Positions 55,764 to 64,000 of a DNA stretch of 64,000 nucleotides are shown here, in pieces. The DNA lies in assembly GCA_022496805.1 (NCBI GenBank), contig CM040101.1:30449945-30513944 (forward strand), given 5' to 3'. Both the position numbers and the translations under genes were made by a program. Position 1 is the stretch's first letter; every line of letters begins with the position of its first letter. This DNA comes from Pohlia nutans (taxonomy: Eukaryota; Streptophyta; Bryopsida; Bryales; Mniaceae). The notes below the pieces were generated by a model. It was not told the DNA's origin. It was given only the letters and a program-made list of their open reading frames with translations, and searched no databases.

Positions 55764-57489
55764 ATGGCATCAACACGCAGCAATAGGTTCAAGTTCAGCC
55801 CAAAGAATTCGAACACATCACCGGAGACTATGGACATTGACACACTAGTCAACAGCCTCAAGCAATTGCTAGCAGCGAAGGCAGCCAAAGACAAGAGCAG
55901 CAAACGAAAGGCTGATAGCAGTGAAGATGAACGTGAGGAGCAATCCCAAACAACACAAAAAGAAGATGAGCAACCACAGTCATCCACACCACTACCAGTG
56001 TTTTGGTACGGCTTCCCCACGATGGAGTTACTCGCTATAGACAACAAAGAAGAAGAGCTGCCTAGAGATGGACTAGTAAAAGACATGGTTACCAGAGGAA
56101 TCCCACAACAAGAGGCGCAAGAACTACGGGACGCAGTCATATCCTTCCCAAGAATCCCACAACTCTTATACCCGAGCAAGAGGTTTGACGACGTTGAAGG
56201 ACAACACTACAACCTGACACAGGTACCATTTGACATTGCTACCAATCCTACCACATGTCTCTCCCTAGATTTCCACATTGCAATTCATTTTGACTTTCTC
56301 CCCTCCAAACCTCTCCTCCATGATGTTGTCAAGGATTTGGTCCTTAAGCGATTAGAAAGCATGGAAATCCCTCTTGGTAATGATGTCATTGACCCCATTG
56401 CCATTCTTTGCAAAAATGTGAAGAATGGTGGCCAAAAGGGTGTTTGGTCGGGCATCATTAAGCTCCAACCTATTGAACCCAGAAATTGATGGGATAGCCT
56501 TCCTAAAGGGACTTAGAATCTTTGCCCTCAATCTAGACCCCGAATCCTCCATTATCACGGTAGGCAAAATTTACAAAACCTATCATGCCATCTCTAGAAA
56601 CCACAACCTCTCAGTGAAAATTAAAAGCGAAAACCTAGTTGGGAAGAAAGCCCACAAACTCTTCAAAGAGATTGTAGAGAGTAGCTTCCGCCGCAAGCAA
56701 GAATTTGAGGTGATAGAAATCCAAAAAAGCTCCTCGCAAAGCCACGCTTATGTAGTAGCACCCACTCCCCAACAAGCAAAAAAGATAGAAGCACACCATG
56801 TCTCATTCTTCCAAGATATTATCCCAGCCATCCCCAAGCAAGGTCCCTTCCTAACCAAAGAGCAAAGAGCCAAAAAAGATGCCCTAACCCTCACCCTTTC
56901 GCACTTCCCCCTCTTGATGAGAATAGAAGACACATCGATGGCCATCAAAGACATTACGAGAGAGAAGAATGTAGTATCTATTTGGTACCAGAAGGAGAGT
57001 GGAACCAAACACAACGGGAGTGCCAACGTCCAATGCCTAAACCCTACTGTCTTTAGACAATTCCTCAACAAAATGGAGAGAATTGGGTCAAACCATGTAG
57101 AATTCTCACCCCATAGGAGAAGCCTAGAAGGTAGTGAAAAACCCACAAATGAAGGAATTGCAAAGTTTGGTTTTGACAACACAAACACCGCAATTGTCAA
57201 CACCTTAGAAACCTTGCAAAACCAACAAACTAGCAAGAACACTATCACCGAAGATGAGATTGTCTCTATTGTAGAGAAAGCAGTAGAAAAGGGAAACAAA
57301 AAGCTCAAAGGAGAACTCCAAAAGGAAATTGTCCAAGCTAGAGACCATCCGGAGAAAATTCCAGATGACCTTAGAACCCACATGGAGGAGCTTGAAGCAT
57401 CCTTGGCGCTAGCCCTCAATACAATGAAGAAGATCACAAGAGGTAGGAAATCACTTCCACCACCAGAAAACCAGTCAAACGTGGATTGA
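55764..57489 (+). pseudogene. LINE ORF1 protein, one frameshift
   Basis: From the ATG at 55,764 the frame reads MASTRSNRFKFSPKNSNTSP, a charged low-complexity stretch with KDKSSKRKADSSEDEREEQS, then PVFWYGFPTMELLAIDN. It shifts near 56,485, where PIEPRN-stop in one frame overlaps NPEIDGIAFLKGL in the next. The second part contains IITVGKIYKTYHAISRNHNL and ends in a Lys/Glu-rich probable coiled coil (DEIVSIVEKAVEKGNKKLKG) and QSNVD-stop. About 575 residues in all. No zinc knuckle or RRM is obvious. It precedes ORF2 on the same strand, so I take it as the ORF1/gag-like RNA-binding partner. Confidence 0.6.
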
Positions 57490-58166
57490 TCACAGACCAC
57501 AAAAGAATAAGGATGAGGCCCACAAGTGCAGAAATTTGCGTGATGGAGAGGTCGCTTCATCTGAAGCTAGTAACCACCAACAAACAACTGCGAAGGTGGC
57601 CGAAACAAGAAAATTAACGTGCACGCCGCAGGGACAGTAGACGGCGACAGCGCAACAGTACGAAGAACGCGACGAACGCAAGACAAGTCGAAGAAAATGA
57701 GGCCCACGGTCATAGGTCACGAATACACTCACAATCCGCTGCCGAAGACAGCAGCGCTACGTACACATACGATTACCCGATACGGTACCAATACATATAC
57801 ATATACGTACGCAAAGTATGGACAAACAAAATACAAAAGATCAAATACTAATACAGACCTACACAGTATATACTATATACTACGAAGTATACTACAGACA
57901 TACAAAAATACAAAAAAATACATATGAATAAAAATTATATACATAGAGTATTTATACACCAAAAAACAAAAAGCAATAATAAAAAAATAAAAAAAAAGAC
58001 AAAAACAACAAAACAAAAAATATATATATAGATACAAATCAACAACAAAAACACAAAAAATAAAAATAAAAAACAACAAAAAAAATATAACTACCCATAA
58101 TCAAAAAATAGCAAAAACCCAAAAAATATAAATAATTATAAAAAACTCCCACACCATCCCCAAAAA
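57490..58166 (+). other. LINE inter-ORF spacer, A-rich
   Basis: Very A-rich sequence with TACAAAATACAAAAAAATAC-type simple repeats, between ORF1 and the open frame of ORF2. No gene. Confidence 0.55.
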
Positions 58167-61100
58167 ATGATAAACACCAACACTCACAATAACACAACCA
58201 AACAAAAACCAAAACATACAGAAAACCGAAAACACATTAAAACCTCAAACAACACAAAAACATTAAGAACCAAAACTAGAAATATAAAAAAGAATAAAAA
58301 TAAAAAACAAATAAATAACAACAAATCAAAACATTTAAGCATACATAATTATAAGCACGTAAAAACAAAACAAAAGTGGATTCGGCCTACCGGCCTCGTC
58401 CAAAACAAACAAGCAAAAAAAGAAGAAAAACTAGTTCGAAAAACTAACACAAAAAGACACTTCCTACACCAATTATTATTACTAAGCGGGGACATTGAAA
58501 CCAACCCAGGACCCATGCCCGACCTACTAAAAACACATCCACCAACACATAAAAGAAGATGCAAAACATATTTCATACCATGTACAATTAAGTTACAACC
58601 AGAATACCAACATTTAGCAAAACAATTCTCACCCATCCTAAATAGAACACACCCAAACCATGAAGAAGCTAATAATGATTATCCACACTTATCTAAATAT
58701 ATCTACCAAAATGAACATCACCCATCACCACGAATACTATACGCACTCATCATCACAATTAGCCCCTCGCAAAAAACATGTGACCATCTTCTAATACAAA
58801 ACTCACACCATGACTGGACAACAATATTATTAGAAAAAATGTCTCTACTACAAAACCCCCCCGAAAGACATATCTTAAATACGCACCCATACATACAATT
58901 TACAAACAACAACCATAACCTAATTAACCCATCAAATACCATTCACAAAGAAATATATTCTTTTATCCACCAACAGAATGAATCAATAACTCTCCAAGAT
59001 ATGATTAATAAATTTCCATACCTACCTATCAACCTTCTAGAAGAAACGTTAAAAGTATATGAACCATTACATGAATACACCCATCCCCCACCACTCCCAG
59101 ACATACCCACAACACAACTACAAGAAATACATACAACAAACCATAAAACGAGATTCATCACATGGAATGCATCATTACTAAACACAGCCCTCCCAAACTT
59201 ACACGAATTAATCTCCAATACACCTGACGAACCGGCTATCATTGCAATACAAAAAACTAAATTAACCGCAACAAAATCCACCAAATACATACAAAACCTA
59301 TTTCCAAAATATAAATTAATATTTAACAACACACATACCCTGACAAGATGTATGCAACAAAGAATACTATATACACTAATACACCTGCACGGGGGGGACT
59401 ACTCACACTTATAAACCAAAAATATGCACACCCCGGTAATATCATTAAAATCCCTACACCAGTAGAAATATCACCATATCTACAAATAATAAAAATATCT
59501 AACAACCCACTACAACCCTGGCTAATTATCCATATGTACATGCCTTCACACGCAGAAGACATTCAATACATATCAATAATTATACAGCAAACTATAACAC
59601 AATAAATAACAACACATCCAAACACCACGTATATATTATGTGGAGACTTCAATAGAGACATAGCTCTAATAGGAAGGCAAAACGGAAACAACACAACTCC
59701 ACCCCAAACAGAAGACATAGAATGGAGAACATTCACAAACAACCTCCAACTAAAATATATCCCAACTAACAGCTCATTCTTCAAACAAGGAGGACAAAAC
59801 TACAATGAAACCAACTTAATTGATGGATATTACATCAAAACTCCAAATAATGCTCTATATACATCAACCACAGACAATAACCATAACCTAAACTCTGATC
59901 ACTCACCTGTAACACTACACATACCACCAAACACACTATTAGCACGACCCATGTCAACAACAGAAGAAACTAAGAGAATTCTAAACCCCATACCACAAGA
60001 AACTATTGACAAATTCAAAACTAAATTTTTTGAGGAAAATTCACTAGATATAAATGATATCACCTCAATTCTACTAAATGAACAACTAACAAATAACCAA
60101 TGGCAAGCAGTCTGTACAAAGTTAGACCACTTGATACAAAAAATATCAGATAAAATCCAAGAAACCCGCAGTGCACTACCACTTCCAGCATTAACAAATC
60201 AAACATCCCAACAAGGAGGCTTCCTACCAAGAAAAATACAAAAAAAATGGAAAAATCACCTATCTACTTACCACCTAATCAGAAAAACAATCTACATAAC
60301 AAAAAATAACCAAAATTGGTAAACGCACCCTATAATTGCAGAACTACAAACTCATACTAATGTCAACATCCCACCACTCCCAATCCTAGAAGAAAATCAA
60401 CAAGAATGGATCCAAACACTAGTAAAAATAGCCAAAACAGCAAAAATACAAGCCTGTAAAATTACCACAAAATTTACACAAAACCGTATAAAAAAGGCCA
60501 TATCAAAATATAGTCAATTATACGAAAAAAGCCCAAAGAAAGTAAACAAAAAAGTCTTCAAAAATCAAGAAACACCACCACTAGACTGCATTATGGATAG
60601 AAGCAACAATATACTAACTAGCCCAGAAGACATAGCAAACGAAATCCACATACAACAATAATTCAGTAACAAACCCACAGTACTAACATGTTACTACCAA
60701 CCCGAACACCCACCACAATGCACTTGCGGAGTTAGACAATACCCATGGCACGATCTAGATGGATTGGTAGTAGACAAAAGAGGAAATTCACAAACCCCGC
60801 TACATGAACACTTTGATAAAGAAATATATGACATGTGCTTCAAAAACTTATCTAACAACAAGACAGCAGGCCCAGACAAAATCCCCAACTCTATACTAAA
60901 AATTATGCTAGACAACTTTCATCAACTACTCTTTTTATTCTTTACCCACTGCTACAAACAAAAGCAAATCCCAGCATCATGGAAAATTAGTCTAACTATT
61001 CTACTCTATAAGAAAGGGGACCCCTCACAACTGCCAAACCACAGACCAATTGCACTTGCAAACATAATATACAAATTCTTTACTAGCACACTAACATATA

Positions 61101-61234
61101 TTCTATCAGCATATGGCAAAAAACACCAAATCCTACATGACAGCCAAGAAGGATTCAGAGCAGAAAGAAGCACGGCAAGACAACTCCAACTCCTCATTGC
61201 AGCATTAGAAGACGCAAAATTTACAAACCAAGAT
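58167..61234 (+). pseudogene. LINE ORF2: 2A peptide, APE endonuclease and truncated reverse transcriptase
   Basis: The N-terminus is Lys/Asn-rich (HKNK-type) to ~residue 90, followed by LLLLSGDIETNPGP (2A). The APE endonuclease domain begins TRFITWNASLLNTALPN, with IIAIQKTKL (usually QETKL, so the metal-binding Glu is replaced), CGDFNRDI and NSDHSPVTL. Reverse transcriptase starts ~60.6 kb: GPDKIPNSILKIM, SWKISLTILLYKKGDPSQLP, NHRPIALANIIYKF, SQEGFRAERSTARQLQLLI and ends at DAKFTNQD, just before the first catalytic motif. Frameshift near 59,380; stops at ~59,603, 60,320 and 60,659. Sequence from 61,235 belongs to another element, so the palm is absent here; the left-end copy retains it. Confidence 0.85.
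58473..58514 (+). other. 2A ribosome-skipping peptide in LINE ORF2
   Basis: The codons spell LLLLSGDIETNPGP, matching the consensus D-x-E-x-N-P-G-P with the usual Leu/Ser/Gly lead. In 2A peptides the ribosome fails to form the Gly-Pro bond and continues, releasing two proteins. Here it would separate the ~115-residue basic N-terminal piece from the endonuclease-RT. Confidence 0.85.
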
Positions 61235-62523
61235 GTCGAACCTCGTTTTCTCAAAAGTGGCTAGTTAGGGTCTTTTAGGGCAGCTAGGAGTAGCCCAGCC
61301 GCCATAAATAGGAGAAGTAATGGCCATAACGGCCTAGTTATTTATTTGGAGAGAGAGTGGCGCTCGCGCGCACCCTAGAGGAATTACTGCAGAACTAGAT
61401 AGGCGGCGGGTTCCGGTAGAAAACCGGATGGGCGACCTGATAGAGGAGGACGGGTCTCTGACGGACCCGGCCACGATCCGAGCCTTAAAATGGGCCACCC
61501 TAAACTGGGCGACTCACTGTTCATTTGCTCCACGCGCTTCCAGTCCTCCTCGACAGCAGACTTTCGTGTTTCCGGATAGCATCAGGGTTGATAATGCGCG
61601 ACCGGAGTTAGAGACGAAAGAGCGCCCGAAACTTAGGCGTAGTTCGTGGAAGATGAGGAGAGTGCGTCCGAGGTCTGTAGAAATGGCACGGAGAGGAGAG
61701 AGTTCTGCAGGATTTAGAATCACGGAGAAAAGGGTGGTTCCGGTTGTGCCACAACATCCGGGCGATTTTGAGATGCTGCGCAAGGACCTCGCGACCATGA
61801 AGTGCGAGGAGCTTCTTTACCAGAACTGGGACATCCAAGATTCCGGAATGCTGGCAGAGGTGATGGGAATGGCAGTGGCACTAGCGTTCCGGGCGAGCTA
61901 CATTCGGGGGAAGCCCGGAAACTGGACCCGGGAGCACTGACGCAGGACCTACGGCTTTCTGGATAGCGAGTACGGACTCGAGTCAGGTGGGAAGGGAGAT
62001 TCAAATTGGGTGAAGGAGCGGTTTTCCCGGCTCTCGGAGAAGGACGGGTTTAAGGTGGAACATTGCAGGACGCCCCCGGGAGAAGCGGCTTCTTCAATTT
62101 CTGGTGCCCATCCTCAGCCCGAATAAGCCCACCACCATCACGATCAAATTGGCGAAGGGTATCTACTCCGCGCTGCACTACAACAAGACAATTGGGTGGG
62201 GGATTGTGGTGCAAGAAATCGTAGACCGGGAGGCTGCAAAGATCGGAGGTACGAAAGGTTATCCCATTGCCCCCTTTCTTTATCATCTATATAACAAGCA
62301 CGGATGCCTCTCGGAAAGGGAGAAGGCGAAGTTGGAAACGCAACTGGTTACCCCAGTAGACCGGAGCCCAGCCAAAGCACGCACGCTTCGTCCGGAACAG
62401 AGGAGGAAACCGGAGAGGGAAATGAGCGAGGAGGAAGAAGACGAGTGCGCTCAGGTCGACCGGAGCGAACCAGAGGCTCCCCAACCGGTCGGTGCCAGAG
62501 GAACTCAACCGGAGGAATGCCGG
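61235..62523 (+). pseudogene. Retroelement fragment with gag-like ORF, running into telomere
   Basis: GC content rises abruptly at 61,235, where LINE homology stops. After ~190 bases of possible LTR/leader, a frame at 61,428 reads MGDLIEEDGSLTDPATIRAL, then FEMLRKDLATMKCEELLYQN. It passes a TGA at 61,938 (TREH-stop-RRTYGFLDSEYG) and shifts frame near 62,070 before FLVPILSPNKPTTITIKLAK, GIYSALHYNKTIGWGIVVQE, IVDREA, and YPIAPFLYHLYNKHGCL. That last block resembles gag-like proteins of plant LTR retroelements, but I cannot name the family. The frame ends ECRF-stop exactly where telomere repeat starts. Confidence 0.45.
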
Positions 62524-62583
62524 TTTTAGGGTTTAGGGTTTAGGGTTTTAGGGTTTTAGGGTTTAGGGTTTAGGGTTTAGGGT
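62524..62583 (+). repeat. Short telomeric block with variant units
   Basis: TTTAGGG units mixed with TTTTAGGG variants, directly fused to the gag-like frame. Confidence 0.95.
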
Positions 62584-62740
62584 TACAAGGGCATGCCCAC
62601 AAAATTGGCATACTTATTTTGGGATTTTGAAGTGACCTACCCCCCCATTTTCACCCCTTGTGATTTCAAATATGCAAAAACTTTTCCCTAATCTATCGTC
62701 ATTTATGAGATATAGGATGTTTGACTTGAGGTTTGGGGTG
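62584..62740. other. 157-bp non-telomeric spacer
   Basis: It begins ACAAGGGCATGCCCACAAAA and lies between telomeric blocks. ACAAGGGCATG recurs at 62,813 between the second block and the main array. Confidence 0.85.
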
Positions 62741-64000
62741 TTTAGGGTTTAGGGTTTAGGGTTTAGGGTTTAGGGTTTAGGGTTTAGGGTTTAGGGTTTA
62801 GGGTTTAGGGTTACAAGGGCATGGGTTTAGGGTTTAGGGTTTAGGGTTTAGGGTTTAGGGTTTAGGGTTTAGGGTTTAGGGTTTAGGGTTTAGGGTTTAG
62901 GGTTTAGGGTTTAGGGTTTAGGGTTTAGGGTTTAGGGTTTAGGGTTTAGGGTTTAGGGTTTAGGGTTTAGGGTTTAGGGTTTAGGGTTTAGGGTTTAGGG
63001 TTTAGGGTTTAGGGTTTAGGGTTTAGGGTTTAGGGTTTAGGGTTTAGGGTTTAGGGTTTAGGGTTTAGGGTTTAGGGTTTAGGGTTTAGGGTTTAGGGTT
63101 TAGGGTTTAGGGTTTAGGGTTTAGGGTTTAGGGTTTAGGGTTTAGGGTTTAGGGTTTAGGGTTTAGGGTTTAGGGTTTAGGGTTTAGGGTTTAGGGTTTA
63201 GGGTTTAGGGTTTAGGGTTTAGGGTTTAGGGTTTAGGGTTTAGGGTTTAGGGTTTAGGGTTTAGGGTTTAGGGTTTAGGGTTTAGGGTTTAGGGTTTAGG
63301 GTTTAGGGTTTAGGGTTTAGGGTTTAGGGTTTAGGGTTTAGGGTTTAGGGTTTAGGGTTTAGGGTTTAGGGTTTAGGGTTTAGGGTTTAGGGTTTAGGGT
63401 TTAGGGTTTAGGGTTTAGGGTTTAGGGTTTAGGGTTTAGGGTTTAGGGTTTAGGGTTTAGGGTTTAGGGTTTAGGGTTTAGGGTTTAGGGTTTAGGGTTT
63501 AGGGTTTAGGGTTTAGGGTTTAGGGTTTAGGGTTTAGGGTTTAGGGTTTAGGGTTTAGGGTTTAGGGTTTAGGGTTTAGGGTTTAGGGTTTAGGGTTTAG
63601 GGTTTAGGGTTTAGGGTTTAGGGTTTAGGGTTTAGGGTTTAGGGTTTAGGGTTTAGGGTTTAGGGTTTAGGGTTTAGGGTTTAGGGTTTAGGGTTTAGGG
63701 TTTAGGGTTTAGGGTTTAGGGTTTAGGGTTTAGGGTTTAGGGTTTAGGGTTTAGGGTTTAGGGTTTAGGGTTTAGGGTTTAGGGTTTAGGGTTTAGGGTT
63801 TAGGGTTTAGGGTTTAGGGTTTAGGGTTTAGGGTTTAGGGTTTAGGGTTTAGGGTTTAGGGTTTAGGGTTTAGGGTTTAGGGTTTAGGGTTTAGGGTTTA
63901 GGGTTTAGGGTTTAGGGTTTAGGGTTTAGGGTTTAGGGTTTAGGGTTTAGGGTTTAGGGTTTAGGGTTTAGGGTTTAGGGTTTAGGGTTTAGGGTTTAGG
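62741..64000 (+). repeat. Telomere: (TTTAGGG)n array
   Basis: A first block 62,741-62,812, an 11-base break (ACAAGGGCATG), then an array that looks perfect from 62,824 to the end of the window (about 168 units). The G-rich strand points right, so this is the right-hand chromosome end. TTTAGGG is the plant-type repeat. Confidence 0.97.

Noticed and set aside
57873..58079. Hydrophobic minus-strand ORF of 68 residues
   Set aside because: It is the antisense of an A-rich spacer; poly-T codons produce Phe/Leu/Tyr strings resembling membrane segments.
1..64000. tRNA, rRNA or known small-RNA genes
   Set aside because: I looked for tRNA A/B boxes with cloverleaf context and for rRNA-like conserved blocks and saw none I could support.

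Overview
The window is nuclear DNA of a land plant and ends in a chromosome end. The last ~1.2 kb is an unbroken (TTTAGGG)n array with the G-rich strand running 5'->3' to the right, so the chromosome terminus lies to the right. Spliceosomal introns, a vacuolar-type invertase with the plant 9-nt mini-exon, and Copia, CACTA, PIF/Harbinger and L1-type elements agree. The unusual cargo (TTAA-flanked piggyBac-like elements, a Crypton-like tyrosine recombinase, a ParB-methyltransferase pseudogene) makes me suspect a non-seed plant, but I cannot name the species.

Layout. 65-1057: foldback element. 1.1-4.36 kb: decayed LINE on the minus strand, followed by a Tc1/mariner transposase relic (4.36-4.79 kb). 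5.4-8.3 kb: a broken multi-exon minus-strand gene with a ParB-like motif followed by a beta-class DNA-methyltransferase core. 8.6-9.6 kb: degenerate CCACGA-rich repeats; two small CACTA elements lie here. 11.3-14.9 kb: an intact nine-exon coiled-coil gene. 16.2-18.2 kb: MITEs and an L1 fragment. 18,230-29,998: one PIF/Harbinger element with matching ~21-bp terminal inverted repeats and a TTA target duplication. It holds a transposase (+) and a NAM-associated-domain ORF (-) pointing toward each other, and it was expanded by a Copia element (20.2-24.4 kb) and a CACTA element (26.1-28.7 kb), which carries further insertions. 30-37.7 kb: TTAA-flanked elements and AT-rich DNA. 38.8-42.5 kb: intact eight-exon vacuolar acid invertase (GH32). 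43.0-53.5 kb: a chain of four TTAA-flanked elements abutting end to end and sharing their TTAA sites. The last is split by a 7.9-kb insertion carrying a Crypton/DUF3504-like recombinase gene (-) and an EDM2-like gene fragment (+). 54.1-61.2 kb: a LINE of the same family as at the left end, whose ORF2 carries a 2A ribosome-skipping motif. 61.2-62.5 kb: fragment of another retroelement running straight into telomere repeat. 62.5-64 kb: telomere.

Only two genes look intact and host-like: the coiled-coil gene and the invertase. The rest is nested mobile DNA whose insertion order can be read from target-site duplications (Harbinger, then the TTAA element, then Copia; Harbinger, then CACTA, then smaller MITEs). 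Calls rest on reading motifs, splice sites and repeats by eye; no database search was run.
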